Shown piece by piece: positions 24,061 through 34,012 of a DNA stretch of 64,000 nucleotides. The notes below the pieces were generated by a model. The model saw nothing but the letters and a program-made list of their open reading frames with translations. It was not told the origin of the DNA and searched no databases. Within the stretch, counting starts at the first letter, position 1, and every line of letters begins with the position of its first letter. This DNA is from Prionace glauca (Eukaryota > Chordata > Chondrichthyes > Carcharhiniformes > Carcharhinidae): contig CM075760.1 of NCBI GenBank assembly GCA_037974335.1, forward strand, positions 47,326,138 through 47,390,137, in the 5' to 3' direction. Made by a program: the position numbers and the translations under genes.

Positions 24061-24400
24061 CTGGAATGGCCATCGAGCGAATGAACCTCAGCCCTGAGAC
24101 CAGGAGCTTCAAACCTGCGGACTTTCAATTGTTAGACTTCAAAAAACAAATTGGCTCCAATTGGTGGGATCTGCCATGGGGAGCTGGTATCCTCACGATG
24201 GGCCGAGTGGCCTCCATTTGTGCTGCGTGACGACAAGTACGCTCTGTTGACCAAACCAAATGCATGTTTTGCCATCGCATTAACAAAGAAACAGAAGACA
24301 CCCTTCATTAAAGATTGCAAATTTATTCAATATTAATTGCAATGCATATAATAAAAGAAGAAGGTGATAGATACGCATAAAACTGTGATTAACGAAGCAG
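24061..24400. other. Unassigned stretch with LINE-tail traces
   Basis: Around 24150-24230 there is a trace of a LINE 3' tail (ATGGGCCGAGTGGCCTCC). Otherwise nothing recognised. Confidence 0.3.
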
Positions 24401-24600
24401 GAGACCTTAAGACAGAGGAGCAGAAGTGGACCATTCAGCCCACCAGGTCTGCCTGGCCTTTTAATGAAGTCATGGCTGGTTTGATATTATCCTCAACTCC
24501 ACTTCACCATTTTATCCCCATAAGTCTCGCTTCCCCTGCCTAACCGGACGATCTTAAACGTGTATGAACGTCCTATTTGTGAAATAACCTGAGAGCACTG
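24400..24600 (-). mobile_element. LINE 3' tail (old)
   Basis: Minus-strand tail with the pattern complementary to GGAGCAGAAGTGGACCATTC, AGCCCACCAGGTCTGC and CTTTTAATGAAGTCATGGCT. Confidence 0.55.
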
Positions 24601-25767
24601 TGTATCAGATAGATTGATTTTAGGCTAAGCTAATGGAGAAATGTTCAAAAACTCCTGCTCATCTTACTTGTGAAAACCCGTGTAATGATAAAACTCTACA
24701 TAGTGGCAGGTGGTGTCTCCATTATCTCTAAGGGCCCGGATGTACAGGCTGGGGTGGCACTGGGGGAAAAATCTGGTGTCCAAGATTAAGCATGGGAGCG
24801 AGAACATCACCTTGGCTGCAGTCTAAAAGCGGGTGGCATCCCAGTAGCCGCCTGATATTCGCTCTGATCGACTTCCTTTGATTCAGAGAAGTAACTCCAG
24901 GCAGTCAAACTTACCCTTCCCTCCACTTGCTCTTGAAATACTAACAAAGGAACACAGATTGACTAAAACTGAATGGATCAGGTAGGGGTCATTTCCCTGC
25001 TTCCCTGTTCGCCATTCAAATCGAACTACTGAGTTATCGAGTCTGATGAAAATCCGATCAGATCCTTGTTGATTAAGTGTATCTTCCGCTCTGAAATTGC
25101 ATGCAATAAAAAGACAATGTTCAAAATAACTACCCAAATAAAATAACCAAAAGGGAAAGATGAGGTTCCATTAGCTAGATTGCCCTGTGAAGGGGCTGGT
25201 ACTGTCACTATGGGCTGAGTGGCTGCTTTCTCTGCAATAGGATTCTGCTATTTTAAGCAAAGATTATAAAAATCGAAGATCTACATGTCCTAAAATTGAA
25301 AATTCTATTTTCAAAAATGTGTCCGACACTAATGCAGGCAGAAACCATATAAATGTTAGCTCCACGCTGTTGCTAAAATACATAATTGAAATGTTTGTGT
25401 CGCATAAGCAGTAGAAATCATGCAGAACCACGAGTTTCAAATCAAAACAACAGTGGAAAAAAGTTACCGAAATAAGGATCTTTAAAATTAAGCCGCCATT
25501 TAATACAAGCGAGATTGAATTGCTTGAAGTGGAATCTGTGATCAGAACGAGTCTGAATTTTGATGCCCCAGTCAATGAGTTCACACCTGAATCCATTTCA
25601 TCCTCCAACGAAGTTCTGTTTGGAATCAAAGGAGCAACAGTGGTAGTATGTCAAAGATGAGCAAGCAAAGAACACGTTTTATCTTTAGGATCTCCGTTAA
25701 TATTCTCATAAATCAATGCAAGTGCACAAGAACCCCGACAGTGCAGAAGGATGCGATTTAGCTGATA
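24601..25767. other. Unassigned stretch downstream of TRDC
   Basis: No J-alpha segment, constant exon or clear repeat recognised. The unlocated 3' untranslated exon of TRDC would be expected between here and 26554. Confidence 0.3.
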
Positions 25768-25981
25768 GAGTCTCTCTGAAAGAGCCTCACAGCTCAAGAC
25801 CAGGGGATGGGCTAAAAGGCCCATGAGGTGTGAGGGAGCAGGAAGGGAACAAAGAGAGAGAGGCAACGGCCGAGAGCAGAGAGGGGGATCAGCGAGTACC
25901 ATCCGACTGAGTTTTAAAAAATATTGTCCGACTCTCCGTAAGAGCCACACAGCTCAAGACTAGGGGATGGGCGTAAAAGGC
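25768..25981. repeat. Direct repeat pair of ~52 bp
   Basis: Two imperfect copies at about 25768-25820 and 25930-25981 share AAGAGCC, CACAGCTCAAGAC, AGGGGATGGGC and TAAAAGGC. The spacing is about 160 bp. Confidence 0.75.
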
Positions 25982-26009
25982 GAGACTAGTCAGTGACACC
26001 CATAATCAA

Positions 26010-26400
26010 ACACAAATGATTATGTCTTGTGGTTGGTGCAGAGGATTTGGGGGATTAAGAGATACGTTATTCAGCACAGGATTCCCAATCTCCGACATGC
26101 TCTTGCAACCAGAGCACTTATATGGATAGTCCAGTCCAGTTTCTGAGCAACGTTAACCCTCAGGATGTTGATAGTGAGAGTTGACCTGAAAGAAGTCTAC
26201 AAGATTATGAGAGGCATAGACAGAATGGGTAGTCAGAAGCTTTTTCCCAACGTAGAAGAGTCAGTTACCAGGGGGCATAGGTTTCAGGTGCGAAGGGCAA
26301 AGTTTAATGCAGATGTACAAGGCATATTTTTTATTCAGGAGAGGTTTAAGAAGTCAAGGCTGCGATTAGGAGCGGGGGTTGGGGGGAGCGGGATGAAAAA
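26010..26400 (+). mobile_element. Nested repeat, copy 1
   Basis: 26010-26165 is a fragment of the minus-strand LINE seen at 28790-28951. It is followed directly by a CR1-like tail (26165-26400; DLKEVYKIMRGIDRMGSQKL). The junction next to CAGGATGTTGATAGTG is the same as at 28951, so this is a duplicate of that nested structure. Confidence 0.75.
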
Positions 26401-26554
26401 CGATGAGGATGGAGCAGGGGAATAAGATTTCGTTTGTCTAAATGCATCCAAGTTAATATTCACTCCGCGGGTTAGCTTCAGCGCCTGCCACAGTGGCCTC
26501 GCGAGATGCCGTCACTTTGTCTTTCCGGGCACGCATTTCGGAGACTGTCCTTAC

Positions 26555-26665
26555 CTCAAAATAGCCACACCCTGGCCGTCATCATGACATTGAAGGCAAT
26601 GCTCTTGAAAAACAAAATCCTGAGCCCCATCACCGTCAAAGACAAGAAGTTCGCCCTCATTCGAT
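26555..26665 (-). CDS. TRDC: TCR delta constant, exon 3 (transmembrane, tail, stop)
   Basis: The acceptor TTATTTTGGCAG gives a split Asp, then RMRANFLSLTVMGLRILFF and KSIAFNVMMTARVWLF, then TGA. The membrane segment carries an Arg and a Lys five residues apart (GLR, FFK). These bind the CD3 chains and match human C-delta SLTVLGLRMLFAKTVAVNF almost position for position. The tail is very short. The exon runs one base past the stop and ends at a GTAAGG donor, so the 3' untranslated region is on a separate exon, as in mammalian TRDC. I could not place that exon. Confidence 0.96.
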
Positions 26666-27072
26666 CTGCCAAAATAAGAGAAAAAAATGATAGATCTGGT
26701 GTAATGCATATATCATGTGGAATTGATAAACAACTGTACACCGCTAATGTGATTTTTTTTTTCATTATCTAACTGCTTGACTTTCGTCCGTCTGTCCATC
26801 CCTGTCCCTCCGTCAGTCTGCCGGCCCGCCTGCCTGTCTATCTGTCTTCATCTCTCCTTCACTCTGAATTTCTCTCTCTCCAACCCCCTGCCCCCTCTCT
26901 TTCCCTGGATTTATATATCTCTCTCCCTCACTCTGTGTGACAATCTATCTTTCTCCCCATCTCACTATATGTTTATCATTTGATCTCCGGGTCTGTATCC
27001 GGGCACATTTGTCCACTTATTAATCTATTTGCAAATGTTGTACTTTTGATAAATGTTGAATAAAACACATAC

Positions 27073-27135
27073 CGTTTTCTGTGTCACTTAATTCTGTCGA
27101 GGAATCATTTCGGCTTGTGAGGCATTGAGGTTCAT
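27073..27135 (-). CDS. TRDC: TCR delta constant, exon 2 (connecting peptide)
   Basis: A 63-bp exon with acceptor TTGCCCTTGCAG and donor GTATG, phase 1 on both sides. It encodes EPQCLTSRNDSSTELSDTEN after a split Asp codon. The single Cys should make the interchain bond to TCR gamma, and NDS is a potential glycosylation site. It is short, acidic and Ser/Thr-rich, as expected for a connecting peptide. Intron 1 is about 3 kb and full of nested repeats. Confidence 0.92.
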
Positions 27136-27938
27136 CTGCAAGGGCAATAAAGACATTTGACTTATTCAGTGAGCTCGTGACATTACTGTAACCATGTTTG
27201 CTCTCAATATCACTTCGAAGAATGTTGTTGTCATAATCAATAGCCACGAACAAAGTAAGAATCAAACAGCAAGATTGGACTTGTTCACTTGATTATTCAC
27301 TTGATTGGAGAAACATTGGTAGCTCTGCCATTTAGTTCGGCAAATCAAAGAGTGCAGGCTCGATTACCCCGCAGGGATTAAACCCCAGAATCCAGACCAT
27401 TCCACCGGTGCAGTATTTCACTGTCTTCCGAAGAAGTCGTGAAACCGAGGCCTGATTTCAGTTCCGCAATGGCTTAATGATGTCTGGGCATTTCTCCAGA
27501 GGAGCGGGATTCTCCAGAATCCCGGTTAGTATTTCATACTTTCCTAAGTTCGGTGATGAACCAGCAGCTGCCGGTCCTGGACACTGCCCTGAATTGTAAT
27601 AGTCAGCTTTTATTATTTTCCTTAATTTACGGAATGTGGATATCGCTGGCAGGTCAGCATTTATTGCCAACCCCTAATTGCCACCTTCAGAAGATGGTTG
27701 TGAATTCCCTGCTTGAACCTCAGCAGTCGGTAAGGTGTACGTACACACATAGTGCTGTTAGGGAAGAAGTTCCACCATTTTGACCCAGCGACAGTGAAGG
27801 GACTGCCGAAACATTTCCAAGTCAAGGCGCTGAGTGACTTGGAGGGGAACATCCAGATAATGGTGTTCCCAGGTATCTGCTGCCCTTGTCCTCCGAGATG
27901 ATAACGGCCATGAGTTTGGATGATTCAGCCGAAGGAGA

Positions 27939-28275
27939 CTTAGAACCCTACAGTGCAGAAACAGGCCCTTCGGCCCATCGAGTCTGCACCGAACACAATC
28001 CCACCCAGACCCTATCCCCATATCCCTACACATTTACCTGCTAATCCCACTAACCTACACATCCCAGGACACTAAGGGGCAATTTTAGCATAGCCAATGA
28101 ACCTAACCCGCACATCTTTGGACTGTGGGAGGAAACCGGAGCACCCGGAGGAAACCCACGCAGACACGAGGAGAATGTGCAAACTCCACACAGGCAGTGA
28201 CCCGAGCCGGGAATCGAACCCAGGACCCTGGAGCTGTGAAGCAGCAGTGCTAACCACTGTGCTACCGTGCCGAGA
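27939..28275 (-). mobile_element. tRNA-derived SINE (family A), full length
   Basis: Minus strand runs from the head (GGCACGGTAGCACAGTGG A-box area, GGGTTCGATTCCCGGCTCGG B-box) to the tail with the CACTGTAGGGTTCTAAG end. Close to the family pattern, so relatively young. Confidence 0.92.
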
Positions 28276-28367
28276 GTTACTGCTGTGTATCCTGTGAGTG
28301 GTGCACACTACTGCCATTGTGCTTGGGTGGTGGAAGAAGTGGATGTTTGTGAATAGAGTACTTAATG

Positions 28368-28690
28368 CTAGAGCGGCACAGTGGCACAGTACTGCGGCCA
28401 ACCAACACCTACCCCTTCCCGTCACAGCGTCAGGGACCTGGGTTCGATTCCCGGCTTGGGTGACTGTCTGTGCAGAGTCTACACGTTTTCCCCGTGTCAG
28501 TGTGGGTTTGATCCAGGTGCTCCGGTTTCCCCCCACAGTCAGAAAGACTTGCTGGTTCGATGCAGTGGCCATGCTAAATTACCCCTCAGTGTGCCCGAAC
28601 AGGCGCAGAGTGTGGCGACTAGAGGATTTTCACAGTAATGTCATTGCAGTTTAATGTAAGCCTACTTGTGACACTAATAAATAAATATTT
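28368..28690 (+). mobile_element. SINE (family A head, alternative tail)
   Basis: Head GAGCGGCACAGTGGCACAG, B-box GGGTTCGATTCCCGGC, body as family A. The 3' end is a different module: CAGTTTAATGTAAGCCTAC, TTGTGACACTAATAAATAAA. The tail swap suggests capture of another LINE's 3' end. Confidence 0.88.
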
Positions 28691-28951
28691 AATTAACCGG
28701 AGCTGCTTTGTCCTGGGTCGTGTCAAATTTCTGTGTGTTGTTGGAGCTGCACTCATCCAGGCAAATGGCGAATACACTACCACACTCATAATTATGTCTT
28801 GTGGATGGTGCAGGAGATTTGGGGAATTAAGAGATACGTTATTCAACACAGGATTCCCGATCTCTGACATGCTCTTGTAGCCAAAGCACTTATATGGATA
28901 GTACAGTCCAGTTTCTGAGCAACCTTAACCCGCAGGATGTTGATAGTGGGG

Positions 28952-29332
28952 GTTGGTCTGATAAGATTATGAGAGGCATGTACAGATTGGGTGGTCAGAA
29001 GCTTTTTCCCAGGGTGGAAGAGTGAATTACTGGGAAGCATCAGTTTAAGGTGCGAGGAACAAGCTTTAACAGAGATGTACGAGGTACGTTTTTTACATAT
29101 AGGGTGATGGATACCTGGAACTCGTTGCCGGGAGTGGTAGTGGAAGCAGATACGGTAGAGAGTTTTAAGGAGTGTCTGGACAAATACATGAATAGGATGG
29201 GAATAGAGAGGTATGGTCTCCGGAAGCATAGTGGGTTTTCGTTAAGTCGGGTAGCATGGTCGCTGCAGGCTTGGAGGGCCGAAGGGCCCATTCCTGTGCT
29301 GTAATTGTCTTTGTTCTTTGCTCTTTGTTTCA
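28952..29332 (+). mobile_element. CR1-like LINE 3' end, nested (copy 2)
   Basis: Thumb (FFTYRVMDTWNSLPGVVVEA; SFKECLDKYMNRMGIERY) and tail ending TTTGTTCTTTGCTCTTTG. It lies inside the minus-strand element at a junction shared with 26165. Confidence 0.85.
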
Positions 29333-29789
29333 GTCATGGTAATACCATTAATTGTCAAGAGCCGATTGTTAGCCTTTTTACTTGTTGGAGTTGGTCATTG
29401 TCTGGAACATGTGTGGCGCAAATGTTATTTGCAGCTTGCCAGTCAAAGCTTAGATATTGTCCAGCTATTGCTGCCGTTGTAATACACTAGTTCAAGATCT
29501 GAGGTGGCTTCAATGGTGCTGAACATTGTTCAGTCATCAGCGAACATGCCAACTTTTGACCTTATAATGGATTGAAAGTGATTGATGAAGTAACTAAAGC
29601 TGGTTAGGTCCGAGACACTAAGGAAATCCTGCAGTGAAGTCCTGAGGCTAAAATAAATGACCTTCAATCATTAGTCAGCTAATCTTTCAAAAAAGACTAC
29701 CTTTTGAGTCACGATGACGCAACAGTCCTTCGGTCGTTAAAAGGATGGGTAATATTTTGGTGGACGTTCTTCCTATTATAAAACATTCT

Positions 29790-30110
29790 TAGAGGAGTCA
29801 GTGGCTCAGTGGCATTATCACTGGGCTAACAATCCAGCGACCCAGGATACTGATCTGGGTATTGTAGATGTGAAACTTGAATATTTCTTAAAAATGCAAT
29901 TAAAAGTCTAATGATGACCGTGAAACTATTGCTGATTATCGTTAAAACTCATCTGGTTCACTAATGTCCTTTAGGGAAGGAAATGTGTTGTCCCTACATG
30001 GTCTGGCTGGCATGTGACTCTTAAATGCCCTCTGCTGAAGGGCAATTTAGGATAAGCAATAAATGCTGGCCATGGCAACGACACCCACATCACATGAATG
30101 AAAATAAAAT
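29790..30110 (+). mobile_element. SINE (family B), full length, beside TRDC exon 1
   Basis: Head AGGAGTCAGTGGCTCAGTGG, CTAACAATCCAGCGACCCAG, body AAAAGTCTAATGATGACCGTG and GGTTCACTAATGTCCTTTAG, tail AAGCAATAAATGCTGGCC, then CACATGAATGAAAATAAA. The tail ends about 8 bp from the exon 1 donor. An imperfect 13-bp flanking repeat (near 29778 and 30104-30116) may be the target duplication. Confidence 0.9.
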
Positions 30111-30118
30111 AAACTTAC

Positions 30119-30430
30119 CAATTTCAGCTGCGGGCGGGATGTTTACTGAGTAATTTTTATTATTGTGAACTGCCTTGCACGTGATGTTTGGCGATTTCTC
30201 AGATTGGGGGAAAGAGAGGAAACCCGAGCTCCTGTAATTCCCGCTCTCCAATAGGACACTGGATCTTGTCACTGCGACCTCCGGGCCGGATTCCGTGTTC
30301 AGGTACAGCTCGATTGCCTTGGGGGAGAAGTCTGAGGCCAAGCATACTGCAGCTGTGTTGGTGTCGGGGGCTCCTGGTGGCACTGGTGGATAAAAGACGC
30401 TCAATTTTGGTTTCTCCGGGAATTTCGCCT
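30119..30430 (-). CDS. TRDC: TCR delta constant, exon 1 (Ig C domain)
   Basis: Membrane-distal constant Ig domain of TCR delta. The acceptor (ATTTTCAG) and the GTAAG donor are both phase 1; the exon encodes 103 full residues. The domain starts AKFPEKPKLSVFYPP. Cys 29 (AAVCLASDF) and Cys 84 (NITCKAVH) form the intradomain bond. The usual Trp is replaced (ELYLNT), as in other C-deltas. N-glycosylation sites occur at NIT and NYS. KPKLSVF and CKAVHNNKNYS resemble the human C-delta pattern KPSVF...CSVQHDNK. The transmembrane exon settles delta over alpha. A SINE begins within about 8 bp of the donor. Confidence 0.95.
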
Positions 30431-30639
30431 CTGAAAATTTAAGAAATAAAAGGACAGAGTCAGGATCCAACAGGGTGACCTCCTCCAACCTGCTGTGCCA
30501 TTCGATTAGATCGCATTTTTTTCTGTGCCTTAACCATATGTAAGTTTCTCCATTAATTTACCGAATGCTGAGACTGGATCAGTTTGGCCTTTTTCCCTCG
30601 GCACGCAGAAGGCTGAAGGGTGATGCCTCTCTCTCTCTC

Positions 30640-30900
30640 TGACACACACACACATACACGCACTCACACATACACACACATACACACACACATGCACACG
30701 CACACGTGCCCAGGCACATACGCAGTCACACGTACATGCATAGACACATTTGTACACAAACACACAAACACTCACACACACACATACACACACACATGAA
30801 CACGCACACGTGCCCAGGCACATACGCAGTCACACGTACATGCATAGACACATATGTACACAAACACACACACACACACAAACACACATACACACACGGG
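30640..30900. repeat. CA-rich array with 104-bp higher-order period
   Basis: CA dinucleotide tracts enclosing a nearly identical block (ACACGTGCCCAGGCACATAC, GCAGTCACACGTACATGC) at about 30691 and 30795. A third copy is not evident. Confidence 0.9.
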
Positions 30901-32860
30901 TGAGATCCTAAACGAATATTTCTCTTCAGTATTTACTGTTGAGAAAAGCATGGATATTAGGGAACTCGGGAAATAAATAGTGATGTCTTGAGGATTGTAC
31001 ATATTACAGAGAAGGAGGTGCTGCAAGTCACAAAGCGCATTGAGGTAGATAAATCCTCTGGGCCTGATGAAGTGTATCCCAGGATATTGTGGGACGCTAG
31101 GGAGGAATTTGTGGGTCCCTGAACAGAGATATTTGAATCATAGTTAGTCACAGGTGAGGTGCTGAAGATTGGAGGGCGGCAAATGTTGTGTCTTTGTTTA
31201 AAAAGGGCTGCAGGGAAAAGCCTGGGAAGTACAGGCCATTGAGCCTGACATCTGTGGTGGTTAAGTTTTGGAACATATTTTGAGAGACAGGATCTACAGG
31301 CATTTAGAGATGCAAGGATCGATTAGGGACAGTCAGCATGGCTTTGTGAGTGGAAAATCATTTCTCACAAATTTGATTGAGTTTTTTTAATGGATAGCCA
31401 AGAAGGTTGATGAGGGCAGTGCAGTTGTTGTCGATATGGATTTTTGACAAGGTATCGCATGGTAGGTTGTTGCATAAGGTTAAATCTCACGGGATCCACG
31501 GTGAGGAAGCTAAATGGATACAAAATTGATTTGATGACAGAAGCCAGAGAGTTGTTGTACAGAGTTGTTTTTCAAACTGGAGGCCTGTGACCAGAGGTGG
31601 GACCTAGGGATCAGTGCTGGGTCCACTGTTATTTGTCATCTTTATTAATGATTTGGACGAGAATATAGGAGGCATAGTTAGTAAGCTTGCTGATTATACC
31701 ACGATTTGTGCAGAGTAGACAGTGAAGAAGGTTATTTCAGATTGCAATGGGATCTTGATCAATTGAGCCAGTATGCTGTCGACTGGCAGATGGAGTTTTA
31801 CTTAGATAAGTGAGAGGTGAGGCATTTTCGTAGATTGAATGAGGGCAGGACTTACTCAGTTAATGGTAAGGCTTTGGGAAGAGTTACAGAACAAGGTGAT
31901 ATAGGGGCATCTGTTCATAGCTCCTTTGTCCACAGTGGATAGAATGGTGATGACAGCACTTAGCATGCTTGGTTTCATTGGTCAGACCATTGAATACCGG
32001 AGTTGGGACGCCTAGTTGAAGTTGTATAAGATATTGGTAAGGCCAACTTTGAATACTGTATACAGCCCTGGTCACTCTAATATAGAAAGGATATTATTAA
32101 ACTATAAGTTGTGCAGAAAAGATTTTCTAGGATGCTGCCGGGACTTAATTGTTTCAGCTATAAGGAGAGGTTGGATAGACTGGGACTTTTTCTCTGGAGC
32201 GTAGAAGGCTGAATAATGACCTTATAGATGTCTACAAATGAGGGGTACAGATCTGCTAGATAGTCAATATCTTTTCCTAAGGTTAGAGATTCTGCAAATG
32301 CTGCATATTTGTCTAACAAAGTAGAAGTATGAGTGTACTCGTGTGTGTGTGTGTGTGTGCGCGCGCCATGATCTGCTTGAATCCTGGAGCATTATTTGTC
32401 GCCCAAATGGCATCCTCCTGCTCTTATGCTCCTTGAGAATGAAGTACATTTGCACGCCATCGACACCCACAAAGACAAGTGTAGACAAACAGGCACACAG
32501 GCGTACACACACACATACAGATCTAGAGACACACAGAGACAAACAGACTTGAGGTATTGAGAGTGACTAGAGGGCATAGGTTTAAGGTGAGAGGCAGAGA
32601 GGGCATTTTTTTCACACAGTGGGTGGTGAATGTTTGAACAAATTGCCAGTGGTATTTGTAGAGATGGGTATAATTTTGCCTTTTAAAAAGCATTTAGATA
32701 GTTACATGGGTAAGATGGGAATAGAGGGATATGGGCCAAATGCGGGCAATTGGAACTAGCTCAGGGCTTTATAAAAAGGGCAACATGAACAAGTGCCAAA
32801 CAAGGGCCAAAGCCCTGTTTCCATGTTGTAAGCCTTTGATTCTATGGCTCTATGACACAT
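30901..32860 (+). mobile_element. Old CR1-like LINE, RT to 3' end, interrupted
   Basis: 30901-32285 follows the RT on the plus strand with no long frame: an [11 protein letters not shown]-like start, DKSSGPDEVYPRIL, an INDLDENIG-like block, KLADYT and the thumb. 32550-32860 resumes with the thumb end and tail. The interruption (32286-32550) is a GT/CA-bearing block also found at 34320 and 34945. Same subfamily as 63495-64000. Confidence 0.75.
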
Positions 32861-32944
32861 ACACATGCATTTCGAGGCAGTCATACCCAGATACACAAAC
32901 AGACACATTGAGACATTGAGAGACACACACGCCAGAACTAAACA

Positions 32945-34012
32945 CAAACTTGTTGGTGACTAGTGGAGTGCCCCAGGCATCGGTGCTGGGCCTCAGCTAT
33001 TTACCATTTACATAAACGATCTGGAGGAGTGAGCTGAGTGTAGGGTGTCGAAATTTGCTGATGACACAAAGATAAATGGAAAAGTAAATTGTGGGCAGAG
33101 GGTGTAGAAAGTCTGCAGAGGGATCTAGATCGGCTGATCGAGTGGGTGAGGACCTGGCAGATGGAATTCAATGTTGGCAAGTGTGAGGTTATCCACTTTG
33201 GCAGGAATAATAGTAGGAGGGACTACTATTTCAAGGGCGAAAAGCTGCAACATGCTACGATGCAGAGGGACCTGGGGGTCCTTGTGCATGAGTCGCAAAA
33301 ACCCAGCCTTCAGGTGCAGCAGGTGATCAGGAAGGCAAATGGGATGCTGGCCTTCATATTGAGGGGGATTGAATATAAAAGTAGGGAGGTCTTGCTGCAA
33401 CTGTACATGGCACTGGTGAGGCCGCAGCTGGAGTATTTTGTGCAGTTTTGGTTGCCGCACTTACGCAAGGATATTTTGGCCTTGAGGGAGTGCAGACGAG
33501 GTTCACTTGGCTGATACCGGAGTTGAGGGCATTGAATTATGAAGAGAGGCTGAATCGACTGGGCTTGTACTCGTTGAAATTTAGAAGGATGAGGGGGGAT
33601 CTTATTGAGACGTATAAGATGATGAAGGGGATGGATAGGGTCGAGGTGGAGAGGTTCTTCCCGCTCAGAAAGGACAGCAGGGCTAGAGGGCACAGCCTCA
33701 AGATAAGGGGGTGGGGGGGGGGGGTGGCTGCAGTTTAGAACGGAGTTGAGGAGGAACTTCTTCACTCAAAGGGTGGTGAATCTCTGGAATTCTCTGTCCA
33801 TTGAAGTGGTGGAGGCTGCCTCGCTGAATATATTTAAGACGCGAGTAGATAGGTTTTTGGTAGGCAGGGGAATTAAGGGTTATGGGGAGAAAGCGGGAAA
33901 GTGGAACTGAGCCACTTCAGATCAGCCATGATCTTATTGAATGGCGGGGCAGGCTTGAGGGGCTAGATGACCTAGTCCTGCTCCTATTTCTTACGTTCTT
34001 ATGTTCTAAAAC
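32945..34012 (+). mobile_element. CR1-like LINE, RT end to 3' tail
   Basis: Plus-strand copy with frames LQRDLDRLIEWVRTWQMEFN and VGKCEVIHFGRNNSRRDYYF (33089-33514), YEERLNRLGLYSLKFRRMR (33448-33738) and a tail ending TTACGTTCTTATGTTCTAAA. A G run (33714-33724) and a few small changes break the frame. It sits inside the GT/CA-bearing tandem block. Confidence 0.9.

Larger units (their letters stand above)
27590..29690 (-). mobile_element. Non-LTR element (not CR1-like) split by three insertions, in TRDC intron 1
   Basis: One old minus-strand element can be followed through 27590-27938, 28276-28367, 28690-28951 and 29333-29690. Near 29540 the minus strand reads SIIRSKVGMFADD, an RT catalytic block, followed by a stop. 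The gaps hold a family A SINE, another SINE and a CR1-like tail. It fills most of the C-delta first intron. Confidence 0.75.

Noticed and set aside
25264-25629. 121-codon hydrophobic minus-strand frame downstream of TRDC
   Set aside because: Considered as an extra membrane exon, but C-delta already has a complete matching transmembrane exon with stop, and no splice sites fit.
1-26000. J-alpha segments or a C-alpha gene downstream of C-delta
   Set aside because: Looked for FGXG plus donor plus 12-RSS on the minus strand and found none; TRA, if linked, lies outside.
28381-28654. Frames across SINE sequence, and a possible tRNA gene from the A/B boxes
   Set aside because: The boxes belong to SINE heads; no cloverleaf acceptor stem or anticodon arm can be formed convincingly.
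30530-31026. Cys/Val-rich frames beside C-delta exon 1
   Set aside because: Translation of the CA array.
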